Shown here piece by piece: positions 16,669-25,974 of a stretch of 64,000 nucleotides of DNA (positions are counted from its first letter, which is position 1; each line of letters begins with the position of its first letter). The translations under genes and the position numbers were made by a program. Origin of the DNA: JBPOFM01 sp051252455 (GTDB lineage: Bacteria; Bacteroidota; Bacteroidia; Flavobacteriales; Flavobacteriaceae); assembly GCA_051252455.1 (NCBI GenBank), contig JBPOFM010000003.1, positions 62,001-126,000 on the forward strand. The letters run 5' to 3'. Under the pieces are notes generated by a model that saw only the letters and a program-made list of their open reading frames with translations, ran no database searches and was not told the origin of the DNA.

Positions 16669-19641
16669 TTAATTGACCATCAATTTCTTGGTGATTTCAC
16701 CTTTAGAATTATTGATTTTTACGAAATACAAACCTGATGCGTATTGAGAAACATCTATCTTGAAAGTTTCACTTGTATTTTGATTCTTTGAATAATACAT
16801 CAATTTTCCAAGCGAATTAAAAATTTTAATGTTTACGTCATCATTTTGGTCCCAAACTAAATTTACTTCCTTTTTCGCAGGATTAGGGAATAAAGAAATT
16901 CCATTCAACTCAAATTCCGAAACGCTTAAAGTAGGATCATAAATATTAGTTCTCCACAGTCCTCTACCATAAGTACCTGCATACAGTTTGTTATCTACAT
17001 AATTAATTTCCAATTCACTGATTTGAACATTAGGCAAATTATTGCTGAATGGCAACCAACTACTGTTGGTAGTGCTGTCTATGTAATACACGCCATAATT
17101 CATTCCTAAATACAAACCATCTTCTGTATTACCTGCCCAAACGAGCGCTAATGCACTAAAGTTTGGCAGGTCAAATCGGTAAGACGTCCAAGTAGAGCCT
17201 CCATTAGTAGATACATATACTTTTTGAGCACCAGTGGTTGCAATCGCTACTTTATTAGGGTCTGTCGGATGTATTGCAATTGAATTAACGCTACCTGCAA
17301 ATCCAGAGAGCTGTGTCCAATCAGTTACAATTCCAACAAAATTGTTTTTATATAAATTACTGCCTCTCGAAGCATACATAAAATTACCATTTGAAGGTGC
17401 CACTTTCATCTCATTGAGATTACCTCCAAAATTTTGTGAAACTGACGTCCAAGAATTTCCTCCATTCACAGATTTAAACACTTGATTATAGCCAGTATAA
17501 ATAACGTTTTGAGTTATTGGATCCTGCTCAAATGGTGTAATCCAATTGCCTGTTAGATCATTTGGCGAATTTAGATCAAAGACAGTATTGCCGCCATTTA
17601 AAGATTTCCATAAACCACCTTGTTGAGTTGTCCCGTAGAGCGTGTTGCTATTGTTTTTATCCACAAATGATTCCATGCCATCAGCACCCAACCAATCGGT
17701 CCATTCGCCTGTTGCGCTATATACGGACGTTCCATTGTCTTGTGAACCTCCAGTGACCACAACTGGATTGGTCTGACTAATTCCAATTCTGTAGAATTGA
17801 CGGATCCCCAAACCAGGTGTTAAATCCGTATAGTAATTTGAATTTACTGTTGACACATTATTTGCTACAAATATTCCTCCATCAGTTCCAACAAAGAGTC
17901 GGTCTCCTACAAATTCCATGATATCGACATCGGCATGACAGTATCCTATGTTTTCGTTCGCAGCATTATAAGGTGTCCATTGTGATGACACATTGAATAC
18001 AATACCTCCGTCTGTAGAACGCCATGTTAAAATACCAGCAATATGGACTTCATTGGCGTCAGATGGATTTACTGCGATGTCCATATCTCTTGGAGCTTGG
18101 CCTCTATCATCATCCGCTTGTGAACTATATCCAAAATAGTTTTTCCCAGCATGATTCAATTTGGTGAAGGTGGCACCGCTATTGGTTGATTTATGAAATC
18201 CCCCAAAAAGACCACTGTCAGCCTCCAAAACATAGACAATCGCTGGATCTGCTGGTGATACGCCTATCATTTTAGGACCTGAACTGAATTGATTTGTGCT
18301 CGCCTCAAAACCATCTTCAAATACAATTCCTAAAGCTGTATCTTCAACAGAAATATCATCCAAGGTGATGCCATAACCGTAATTTGCTTTTCCTTCAAAA
18401 GCAATATAATAAGTTGAACTTGTAGCTGGCAAGCTTAAAGTGATGTCAGTCCAATTGGTAACGTCATTAGTGTAATTAGCGAGCTGAATCCAATTGCCAT
18501 CCGCTGAAGTCTTATACAAAACCTTCAACTCATCTTGATCTCCTGACCAATTAGCTTGGGTGTAAGAAAATTTCAAAACAGGATTAGTTGCACTTGTTAA
18601 GTTCATAGAAGGAGATACCAGTCTTGTGGTTGGTTGTGAAAAATCGCCGCGATAAAATAGGGCCAAATTATTTCCGGTTCTTGGAGCAACAGAACCGTTC
18701 TGATTAGCATTTGATGAGCTCCAAGTTGTAGATCCTGTCACAAACTGTTGATCCCAGTTGGTCAATGCGCTGGCAGAAGAAAAATTAGCTCCACCATCTG
18801 TGGAAATATAAAATTGATTTCCTGATGCGTAGATAACGTTCGTATCCCCTGGTTTGAATTCAACATCAAAGCCCGTGGAAACGCCCGGTGCAATTAATGA
18901 CCAATCCAATCCAGCATTGGTGGATTTATAAATGCCTCCACTCTCGACCGTACAGAACATTTTGTTTGTGTTATTTGGATCAATCAATATTTTATTTACG
19001 TTACCGTTTCCAGTATCTGCCCATAGATCCCATGTAGCTCCATCATCTATGGACTTGAAAATCGCTCCTCCCGATGATCCCCAAAAATAGGTAGATGAAT
19101 TCGTAGGATCCATCGTGAGTGCATACACATTCAAATTTGACAAATTATCAGTCAGAACTGTCCATGTTGCGCCTCCATCTAGAGTTTTCCACACCCCGCC
19201 AGTATTAGCACCGACAATTATATGATTGGTGTTCAATTTATCAACCGCAATAGAGGTGACGCGACCTACACCAGGATTCCAACCAGACGTTGCATTCCAT
19301 GATACGGGTCCTAATTGTTCCCAACTTCCCGTGTCAGCCAATTGGGACGTTTGAAAATTTCGGTTTATATAATTATTATAGTCCTCCAGCTCGTTAAAAT
19401 AAAATTCTGGTGTCTTTAGCATTCCGTTTTCATCCATATTTCGTAGGGCATTGTATTCCCATCGCTTGTATGGTTTGTACCCTTTACCTCGCTCTGTACC
19501 AACAATAGCAAAATGGGCTTCGGCTGCTTGCTGTATCTCTTCTAACGGGAAAGTGCCTTCTAAAATCATCTTTCTATATTCTTGAGACCAAGAATTAACC
19601 ATGAAAAAAGATAAAACTAATGTGACGTAAAAATTTTTCAT
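16669..19641 (-). CDS. secreted sortilin/BNR-repeat propeller protein with T9SS sorting domain
   Basis: A 990-residue exported protein. It has a signal peptide (MKNFYVTLVLSFFMVNSWSQ) and then two long groups of sortilin/VPS10-like propeller repeats with the recurring pattern STDGGxxW (SIDDGATWDLW, STNAGLDWSL, STNGGSTWTSY). An insert near 310-440 looks like a jelly-roll binding module. The C-terminal domain SLFPNPAKKEVNLVWDQ then GLYFVKINNSKGEITKKLMV is a type A T9SS sorting domain, so the protein leaves through the type IX system and is attached to the surface or released. Propellers of this kind resemble glycosidase-like or binding proteins, but no catalytic residue set is evident. Substrate unknown. 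Confidence 0.88.
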   Translation of the reverse strand: MKNFYVTLVLSFFMVNSWSQEYRKMILEGTFPLEEIQQAAEAHFAIVGTERGKGYKPYKRWEYNALRNMDENGMLKTPEFYFNELEDYNNYINRNFQTSQLADTGSWEQLGPVSWNATSGWNPGVGRVTSIAVDKLNTNHIIVGANTGGVWKTLDGGATWTVLTDNLSNLNVYALTMDPTNSSTYFWGSSGGAIFKSIDDGATWDLWADTGNGNVNKILIDPNNTNKMFCTVESGGIYKSTNAGLDWSLIAPGVSTGFDVEFKPGDTNVIYASGNQFYISTDGGANFSSASALTNWDQQFVTGSTTWSSSNANQNGSVAPRTGNNLALFYRGDFSQPTTRLVSPSMNLTSATNPVLKFSYTQANWSGDQDELKVLYKTSADGNWIQLANYTNDVTNWTDITLSLPATSSTYYIAFEGKANYGYGITLDDISVEDTALGIVFEDGFEASTNQFSSGPKMIGVSPADPAIVYVLEADSGLFGGFHKSTNSGATFTKLNHAGKNYFGYSSQADDDRGQAPRDMDIAVNPSDANEVHIAGILTWRSTDGGIVFNVSSQWTPYNAANENIGYCHADVDIMEFVGDRLFVGTDGGIFVANNVSTVNSNYYTDLTPGLGIRQFYRIGISQTNPVVVTGGSQDNGTSVYSATGEWTDWLGADGMESFVDKNNSNTLYGTTQQGGLWKSLNGGNTVFDLNSPNDLTGNWITPFEQDPITQNVIYTGYNQVFKSVNGGNSWTSVSQNFGGNLNEMKVAPSNGNFMYASRGSNLYKNNFVGIVTDWTQLSGFAGSVNSIAIHPTDPNKVAIATTGAQKVYVSTNGGSTWTSYRFDLPNFSALALVWAGNTEDGLYLGMNYGVYYIDSTTNSSWLPFSNNLPNVQISELEINYVDNKLYAGTYGRGLWRTNIYDPTLSVSEFELNGISLFPNPAKKEVNLVWDQNDDVNIKIFNSLGKLMYYSKNQNTSETFKIDVSQYASGLYFVKINNSKGEITKKLMVN

Positions 19642-19680
19642 TTAAAATTACTTAATATTGTCCATAAATTCCTTAAGTCT

Positions 19681-19710
19681 CAAAAATAAAGTAATTATTA
19701 CAAAGACCAA
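19681..19710 (-). promoter_or_regulatory. promoter of the T9SS propeller gene
   Basis: On the minus strand TTG (19708-19710) is followed by 19 bases and TATTTTTG (19681-19688), a complete match to the Bacteroidota consensus. The gene start is about 40 bases downstream. Confidence 0.75.
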
Positions 19711-19724
19711 GCAAATAACACCTT

Positions 19725-21185
19725 ATGTCCCCAACTTATATCATCCTTTTAATAGCCGCATATTTCGGACTGCTGATTTTAGTTTCTTACTTTACAGGAA
19801 AAAAATCTGACAACGACACATTTTTCAAGGGAAATAAATCCTCTCCATGGTATGTTGTGGCATTTGGAATGATTGGCGCATCGCTTTCGGGCGTGACCTT
19901 TATTTCTGTGCCAGGATGGATTGAAGCGTCGCAATTCAGTTACATGCAAGTAGTATTGGGCTATATAGTTGGTTATTTTGTGATAGGCACTGTTTTATTA
20001 CCTTTATATTATCGACTAAATCTAACTTCGATTTATACGTATTTAGAGGAACGTTTTGGTAATTCTTCTTATAAGACTGGAGCATCCTTTTTCTTAATCT
20101 CGAGAGTCGTTGGAGCAAGTTTTAGACTGTATTTGGTGGCTAATGTATTGCAGCTTATTTTATTTGACGATCTGGGGATTTCATTTTGGCAAACAGTTAC
20201 CATAACCGTGTTGTTGATATGGCTCTATACATTTAAATCTGGAATCAAAACAATTGTGTGGACAGATACTCTTCAAACTTTATTTATGTTGATTGCTGTT
20301 GGTGTCGCCATCTTTTTTGTGAGCGGTGAGTTAGGCATTGAAGGTGGAAATATTTTAGGCTTTGTTTTGGATAGTGACCTCTCGAAAACCTTCTTTTTTG
20401 ACGATTTTAAATCTGGGGATTACTTCTGGAAGCAATTTATTTCTGGTGCCTTTATCGCCATTGTGATGACCGGATTGGACCAAGACATGATGCAGAAAAA
20501 CCTAACCTGCAGAAGCTTAAAAGATGCCCAAAAGAATATGTTTTGGTTCACCATCGTCCTGACAGTTGTAAATTTTGTGTTCTTAAGTTTAGGGTTGCTT
20601 TTAACGGTCTATGCTCAACAAAACGGTATTGATGCACATAAGGATGATTTGTTCCCATTACTTGCCAAAAACTATCTCGGAGCAGGTGTATTTGTATTTT
20701 TCTTGATCGGATTGATTGCTGCGGCCTACAGTAGCGCCGACAGTGCTTTGACAGCCTTAACTACTTCCTTCAGCATTGACATTTTGGATATAGAGAAAAA
20801 ACATAGCAAGGAAAAGCAAATAAAGATGAGAAAGCAGATTCATATTGCGATTTCAGTCTTACTCATTTTTGTAATCATAGCTTTCAAATATATCATTAAG
20901 GATGAAAGTGTGATTGCAAAATTATTTGTGTTTGCAGGATATACGTATGGCCCTTTATTGGGTTTGTATGCCTTTGGATTGTTTACAAAACTGAATGTTA
21001 GAGATGTAATGGTTCCAATAATTGCCATTCTTTCCCCAATTCTGTCCTATATTATTAGCGTGAACAGTTTGAAGTGGTTTGGATTTGAATTTGGATTCTT
21101 TATTCTTATATTAAACGGACTGCTAACCTTTATCGGACTGCTTTTAATTTCGCACAAAGGTGCAAAGAACGAAAGTTTCGCCTAA
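19725..21185 (+). CDS. sodium:solute symporter (SSS family)
   Basis: A 486-residue inner-membrane transporter with about 13 hydrophobic segments. The SSS family landmarks are present: FFKGNKSSPWYVVAFGMIGA near the N-terminus, GLDQDMMQKNLTCRSLKDAQ in the middle, and LIGLIAAAYSSADSALTALTT (the sodium-site serines) in the later helix. The family imports sugars, amino acids, vitamins or sialic acid with sodium. This branch is common in marine Bacteroidota and its substrate is not readable from sequence. It diverges from the T9SS protein and ends directly at the stop of the convergent CoA-binding protein. Confidence 0.9.
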   Translation: MSPTYIILLIAAYFGLLILVSYFTGKKSDNDTFFKGNKSSPWYVVAFGMIGASLSGVTFISVPGWIEASQFSYMQVVLGYIVGYFVIGTVLLPLYYRLNLTSIYTYLEERFGNSSYKTGASFFLISRVVGASFRLYLVANVLQLILFDDLGISFWQTVTITVLLIWLYTFKSGIKTIVWTDTLQTLFMLIAVGVAIFFVSGELGIEGGNILGFVLDSDLSKTFFFDDFKSGDYFWKQFISGAFIAIVMTGLDQDMMQKNLTCRSLKDAQKNMFWFTIVLTVVNFVFLSLGLLLTVYAQQNGIDAHKDDLFPLLAKNYLGAGVFVFFLIGLIAAAYSSADSALTALTTSFSIDILDIEKKHSKEKQIKMRKQIHIAISVLLIFVIIAFKYIIKDESVIAKLFVFAGYTYGPLLGLYAFGLFTKLNVRDVMVPIIAILSPILSYIISVNSLKWFGFEFGFFILILNGLLTFIGLLLISHKGAKNESFA

Positions 21186-21557
21186 TTAATATTGATTGAT
21201 ATTTAATAGAACAAGGGTACATGCTTGCTCAAAATCAATTTGATTTTCCCTTAAAAGCTTATAAAGTTCAGGGTTTTCTGTGCCTGGATTGAAAATAACC
21301 CGTTTTGGATTCAAACTTACGAAATAATCATAGTAAGCCATTTGTCGTTGCGGATTCATGTATAAAGTAATCGTATCGATAGCCTCATAACTTTTCAACT
21401 CTGTGTCTATTTCGACCCCAGCAACTTCTCCCTGTTTCAATCCAAAAGCTACGACTTCATGATCATTTGCCACCAATCGATTCATTGCTAAATACGAGTA
21501 ACGGCCTGGGTTGATTGATGCGCCGAACACTAATGTTTTCTTTGTTATATTTTTCAT
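21186..21557 (-). CDS. CoA-binding domain protein (Rossmann fold)
   Basis: A 123-residue cytosolic protein of the CoA_binding_2 group. The N-terminal TLVFGASINPGRYSYLAMNRL is the glycine-rich nucleotide loop, followed by HEVVAFGLKQGEVAGVEI and ITLYMNPQRQ. Members resemble the CoA-binding half of succinyl-CoA synthetase but have no catalytic domain, and their role is not well defined. The first codon of the gene lies 136 bp from the divergent TonB receptor, and its stop abuts the symporter stop. Confidence 0.85.
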   Translation of the reverse strand: MKNITKKTLVFGASINPGRYSYLAMNRLVANDHEVVAFGLKQGEVAGVEIDTELKSYEAIDTITLYMNPQRQMAYYDYFVSLNPKRVIFNPGTENPELYKLLRENQIDFEQACTLVLLNINQY

Positions 21558-21693
21558 TCTGTTAAAAACTTGTTAAGGAATGTTAAATAGAGTAACACAA
21601 TTCAAATTTAGGCGTCTATGAAGTAACAGCCTAATCAGTTGTTGTTAAAAATTACATAAAAACCGAGTTAACTACTCAAAAAAATCAATCAAA

Positions 21694-24174
21694 ATGAAAT
21701 ATTTATTCCTAATGCTCGCATTTACACTCTCTGTAATTGTGAGCGCTCAACCCCCTAAAGACATACGTGACGGCTCCATTTCTGGACGTGTCATGGATGC
21801 ATCACTCAATCAACCACTGCCTTATGTAAATGTTATAGTCAAAACGCTATCGGAAGAAACAATTACCGGAACTATCACTAAAGATGATGGGACATTTCTC
21901 ATTGATAAAATTCCAGAAGGAAAGATGGTCGTTAGTATTCAATATATTGGTTTTAAGACCATTTCAAAAACAATTGAATTAGGAGCAAACAATTATGACA
22001 TCAATCTAGGTGATATTTTACTTGAAGAAGATGTAGCCAGTTTAGACGAAGTAACGGTTGTCGCGGAAATCACAACCATTCAACAAAAGGTGGATCGAAA
22101 AGTGATTAATATCGGGAAGGATTTGACAACATCCGGTCCCACAGCCTCCGACATTATGAACAACCTTCCTTCTGTGAATGTAGATCAGCAAACCGGAAAT
22201 ATCAGTCTGCGTGGCAATGAAAATGTGAGAGTGATGGTCGATGGCAAATTGTCCAATGTACCTGTCGCACAATTGTTGAAACAGATTCCGTCCACTTCCA
22301 TCAAACAGATTGAATTGATTACAAATCCATCCGCCAAATACAATCCTGAAGGCATGAGTGGTATCATCAACATTATTCTTCATAAAAATGTAAATATCGG
22401 GTTTAATGGGAATGTCAATTTAGGTGTGACCAAAGAAATAAACGCAAGATTTAATGGTTCGATAGATATGAATTATCGAAACGGAAAATTCAATCTGTAT
22501 GGGAATTACGGCACCAATATTGGGAACTCAACCAATTATGGAACTATTGAACGATTGGATGAAAATTCGATTCAAAGTTTCAACTTTTTTAACAATAATA
22601 AATCGCATTTATATAAGGTGGGCGTGGATTTTTATATGAGTGACAATAATACGATTTCGTTTTTCACCAATCAAAATCTTTACGATGGCAAGGGTTCCGG
22701 TAGTACTGGAGTTCAATATTTGAATCAACCATTGCAGCTTCAATTGTTTGACAATGTTTCTGACAATATTTCTTCTCAATACAACGGAATCTTCAATCAC
22801 AAGTTTAAAAAAGAAGGTGAAAAATTAGATATTGAAGCCGATTATAGCGTTTTTGAGCAAAATGAGGATTCAGATTTCAGATTTCAAAATTTCTCATTTC
22901 CACCAGATTATAATGATTTTGTAGAGACCAATAGAGACCAGACAACCATTAATGTCGATTATGTAAACCCACTTTCAGAAAAAGCAAAGTTAGAACTTGG
23001 TGCAGAAGCACGACTATTTGACACGAAAATCGATTATAATTCAACAGGTTTATCAGTCAATGAAAACCAAGATGGGATTCCAAATAATGGCGATGAAACC
23101 ATCCCAACACCTCAAACAGATTTTGATTATACACGTGATATCTATTCGGTATATGGAACCTATGGAAAAGCTTTTGAAAAATGGAGCTATCAATTGGGCT
23201 TGAGAGCTGAAACCGTTATGGAAGACGCCAATGCTGTCAAAACTTCAGCGAATTCAGTAGAAATTGTGCCATTCGAAAATGACTATTTCCAAATATATCC
23301 ATCTGGGTTTTTAACGTATTCTCCAAGCGAAAAAAACTCATACCAATTAAGTTATAGTCGTCGGGTCGATAGACCAGGGCTACAGCAGGTCAACCCTATT
23401 AGAGAATGGAGCACGCCGTTGATTTCTTCGTTTGGAAATACGCAGTTACAACCTCAATTCACAAATTCGATGGAAGTCAACTATACCAGAAAGCTGGAAA
23501 AAGGTTCGATAACAGCTGGTGTTTTCTATCGCATAGTAGAAGATGAAATCAATAGAGCTGTATTTATCGACCGTTTGGATGTGAACAAAAATATTTTAAC
23601 CTACGACAATTTTGATAATACGAGCGCTTTCGGACTTGAATTAAGTGGTAATATGCGACCTACTAAATGGTGGAGCTTCAACGCTAGTTTCGATTTATAC
23701 TCTAGAAAGCAAAAAGGTATTGCAGAAGTATTAACAGCTCCAACAGAAATTGCTACTGCTGACGACATCGAAAGGCAAACGGTAGAAGTCGATAATGTGG
23801 TTTATAATTTTAGAATGTTCAACAATTTCAATGTCACCAAACAATTGAACCTTTCAATCTTTGCAATGTATCGTGGTGCAGAAGACGGCTTACAGTTCAA
23901 TAGAGAACCAATGGTAATGGTAAATACAGGGTTACGTTATTCATTTATGGAAGACCAAAGAGCTACGTTTAGTTTTAATTACAGCGATATTTTCAATACC
24001 ATGAAGTTTGAATTTGAAGGCGACAGACCTACACCTCAAGTGGGTCAGTTCAATTGGGAAAGTAATACATGGAATATTGGCTTATCGTACCGTTTTGGGG
24101 GCAATACATATAGAGCGCTTCAGCGTAAAAACAGAGACGACAATGAAAAATCTGGAAGCGGAGGATTCATGTAA
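21694..24174 (+). CDS. TonB-dependent outer-membrane receptor
   Basis: An 826-residue outer-membrane receptor. After the signal peptide (ending VSAQ) comes a carboxypeptidase-regulatory-like domain (SISGRVMDASLNQPLPYVNV), then a plug domain with SLRGNENVRVMVDGKLSN, then a 22-strand barrel of the OMP_b-brl_3 type ending with the aromatic-rich WNIGLSYRFGG. The final 20 residues are charged (RKNRDDNEKSGSGG). This subgroup often stands alone without a SusD partner, and none is present here. It takes up siderophores, peptides or other compounds using TonB energy. The transported compound cannot be told from the sequence. It is followed by a long hairpin-rich gap. Confidence 0.9.
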   Translation: MKYLFLMLAFTLSVIVSAQPPKDIRDGSISGRVMDASLNQPLPYVNVIVKTLSEETITGTITKDDGTFLIDKIPEGKMVVSIQYIGFKTISKTIELGANNYDINLGDILLEEDVASLDEVTVVAEITTIQQKVDRKVINIGKDLTTSGPTASDIMNNLPSVNVDQQTGNISLRGNENVRVMVDGKLSNVPVAQLLKQIPSTSIKQIELITNPSAKYNPEGMSGIINIILHKNVNIGFNGNVNLGVTKEINARFNGSIDMNYRNGKFNLYGNYGTNIGNSTNYGTIERLDENSIQSFNFFNNNKSHLYKVGVDFYMSDNNTISFFTNQNLYDGKGSGSTGVQYLNQPLQLQLFDNVSDNISSQYNGIFNHKFKKEGEKLDIEADYSVFEQNEDSDFRFQNFSFPPDYNDFVETNRDQTTINVDYVNPLSEKAKLELGAEARLFDTKIDYNSTGLSVNENQDGIPNNGDETIPTPQTDFDYTRDIYSVYGTYGKAFEKWSYQLGLRAETVMEDANAVKTSANSVEIVPFENDYFQIYPSGFLTYSPSEKNSYQLSYSRRVDRPGLQQVNPIREWSTPLISSFGNTQLQPQFTNSMEVNYTRKLEKGSITAGVFYRIVEDEINRAVFIDRLDVNKNILTYDNFDNTSAFGLELSGNMRPTKWWSFNASFDLYSRKQKGIAEVLTAPTEIATADDIERQTVEVDNVVYNFRMFNNFNVTKQLNLSIFAMYRGAEDGLQFNREPMVMVNTGLRYSFMEDQRATFSFNYSDIFNTMKFEFEGDRPTPQVGQFNWESNTWNIGLSYRFGGNTYRALQRKNRDDNEKSGSGGFM

Positions 24175-24238
24175 CAATAAATTTGATGGCCTACATAATA
24201 ATTGATGGTTAGTGTTAGTGCTTGGCTATCAAATGAGG

Positions 24239-24268
24239 AAACCCGAAATTAAAAAGTTTCGGGTTTTT
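24239..24268 (+). terminator. hairpin 1 after the TonB receptor
   Basis: AAACCCGAAA and TTTCGGGTTT form a 10-bp stem followed by five T. It lies 64 bp past the receptor stop and is a good intrinsic terminator. Confidence 0.8.
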
Positions 24269-24414
24269 ATTTTAAAATTCTGTTAAATTTTGATAATCAG
24301 TGTAATAAATCAATTTTTCAGTCGTCTATCTATAAATACAGTTCTTGATTTTGGTTTAATTTGAATTAGCCTTTATTTAACCTGAATTCACACAATTGTT
24401 TTTTTATACAAGCG

Positions 24415-24437
24415 ACCCGAAACTAATAATTTCGGGT
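24415..24437 (+). terminator. hairpin 2, same core as hairpin 1
   Basis: ACCCGAAA and TTTCGGGT form an 8-bp stem. It has only a short T-run afterwards. It lies in a gene-free stretch with no reading frame between it and hairpin 1. Confidence 0.45.
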
Positions 24438-24547
24438 TTGTCAATAACTAGATTGATGTCCTGAACCAATACACTACGTATTTTATAATTATGAGTGTCA
24501 ATTTGCAATTAGAAATCTAATGAGGTATATTGTTTAATGGGAAAATT

Positions 24548-24581
24548 GAAAATCTGAAGTAGTCATTGTTTTCGGATTTTC
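24548..24581 (+). terminator. hairpin 3, variant core
   Basis: GAAAATCTGAA and TTCGGATTTTC pair over 11 bp with one G-U pair. The loop is 12 bases. It may be a degenerate copy of hairpin 4. Confidence 0.4.
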
Positions 24582-24699
24582 TCTTCAGTATGTTAATTGA
24601 TAGTTAAAGTCAAAATACGTCGCAACATCTTTGAAGTTTTAGCGTCTAATAGGTAAGAGGATTAAGTTTTAATAGTTAGTTAAGTTGGTTAATAGTAGG

Positions 24700-24733
24700 A
24701 AAATCCGAAACAGTTCTGTTTCGGATTTTTTTT
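24700..24733. terminator. hairpin 4, terminator before fabH
   Basis: AAAATCCGAAACAG and CTGTTTCGGATTTT form a perfect 14-bp stem with a 2-base loop and an eight-T run on the plus strand. It lies between whatever precedes and the convergent fabH end, and could serve both directions. Apart from these four hairpins I see no gene in 24175-24756. Confidence 0.75.
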
Positions 24734-24756
24734 ATTCCTGCGAAAGCTGGATTTCT

Positions 24757-25767
24757 TTACCAACGTATGATTACACTTCCCCAAGTAAACCCACTTCCGA
24801 AAGCAGCCAAAACAACCGTATCACCTTCTTTGATTCTACCTTCTTCCCAAGCTTCTGTTAAAGCGATTGGAATGGAAGCCGCTGTTGTGTTGCCGTATTT
24901 TTGAATGTTGTTGAACACTTGATCATTACTCAAACCAAATTGTTTTTGAACGAATTGAGAAATTCTCAAATTGGCTTGATGTGGAATTAACATATCAATA
25001 TCTTCCTTTTTCAGGTTATTCTTCATCAACCCTTCCATAATCACCTCGCTAAAGCGAACGACAGCATTTTTAAAAACAAATTGTCCGTTCATATATGGGA
25101 AATAACTTTCATCATTTGGGTCATTATCTGCAAGAATGTCATTCACCCAACGTTTGCCCATTCCAGGAGCAATGAGAACCAATTCTTCCGCGTGCTCGCC
25201 CTGTGAATGTAAATGTGTGGATAAAATACCTTTGGTGGTATCTTCTTCTCTTGTTAAAACTGCTGCACCTGCACCATCGCCAAAAATAACAGTCACGCCT
25301 CTTCCTCTCGTGGTCTTATCCAATCCATGAGAATGCAATTCGCTACCGATGACCAAAACGTTCTTATACATTCCAGATTTAATGAATTGGTCAGCAACCG
25401 AAATCGCATATACAAATCCGGAACATTGATTTCTAACATCGAGTGCTCCAACGGTTTTTATATTTAAAGCGTGCTGCACTTGAACACCAGGTCCTGGAAA
25501 ATACATGTCAGGACTTAAGGTTGCAAAGATGATAAAATCGATATCATCCTTATCAATGCCTGCACGTTCTATGGCAATTTTAGCTGCCTTCACTCCCATT
25601 CCGGAGGTCGTATCACCAGTATTCTCAATAGCCCAACGGCGTTCTTGAATTCCTGTGCGCTCTTGAATCCATTCGTCACTCGTATCCATCATCTTGGACA
25701 GATCATCATTGGTGACTATATTGTCTGGCACATAATGTCCGAGACCTATTATTTTTGAATTGTACAT
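24757..25767 (-). CDS. fabH: 3-oxoacyl-ACP synthase III
   Basis: A 336-residue FabH-type ketosynthase, which condenses acetyl-CoA or a branched acyl-CoA with malonyl-ACP to start fatty acid synthesis. The active-site cysteine lies in RNQCSGFVYAI (near 113), the histidine in MLIPHQANLRI and the asparagine in GNTTAASIPIAL, giving the full Cys-His-Asn triad. The start MYNSKIIGLGHYVPDNIV is typical. It is not in a fab operon here; Bacteroidota often have a second FabH-like copy, so this could be a paralogue for branched or special acyl starters. It converges on the hairpin-rich gap and diverges from htpG. Confidence 0.88.
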   Translation of the reverse strand: MYNSKIIGLGHYVPDNIVTNDDLSKMMDTSDEWIQERTGIQERRWAIENTGDTTSGMGVKAAKIAIERAGIDKDDIDFIIFATLSPDMYFPGPGVQVQHALNIKTVGALDVRNQCSGFVYAISVADQFIKSGMYKNVLVIGSELHSHGLDKTTRGRGVTVIFGDGAGAAVLTREEDTTKGILSTHLHSQGEHAEELVLIAPGMGKRWVNDILADNDPNDESYFPYMNGQFVFKNAVVRFSEVIMEGLMKNNLKKEDIDMLIPHQANLRISQFVQKQFGLSNDQVFNNIQKYGNTTAASIPIALTEAWEEGRIKEGDTVVLAAFGSGFTWGSVIIRW

Positions 25768-25886
25768 TTCGTAAAATTAAGTGGCGCAATTTAAGTATTT
25801 ATGAATATATGACTTTGAAAATTATGATTCATTCGTTATGCATGCATAATATCTCATTTCGTGTCAGTTTGTCACTTTTGTGGGCT

Positions 25887-25901
25887 TGGTACTTTTTTTG
25901 A
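25887..25901 (+). promoter_or_regulatory. candidate sigma-54-like promoter of htpG
   Basis: TTGGTAC followed by T-runs and TTGAC has GG at 25888-25889 and GA at 25900-25901, separated by exactly 10 bases. This is near the -24/-12 sigma-54 pattern (TGGCAC...TTGC), with A instead of C at -12. An imperfect palindrome GTGTCAGTTTGTCAC lies just upstream at 25861-25875. The start would be about 60 bases before the ATG. Confidence 0.35.
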
Positions 25902-25974
25902 CTAACTGTATGAAGAAAATTGAGTTAAACGACTAACAGTTTCCACCTTCGTGGGAACATTTAATAAATTAAAT

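Noticed and set aside
25951..25974. Extended HtpG start at GTG 25951
   Set aside because: The extra eight residues are not part of the family, and the ATG at 25975 starts the conserved segment.
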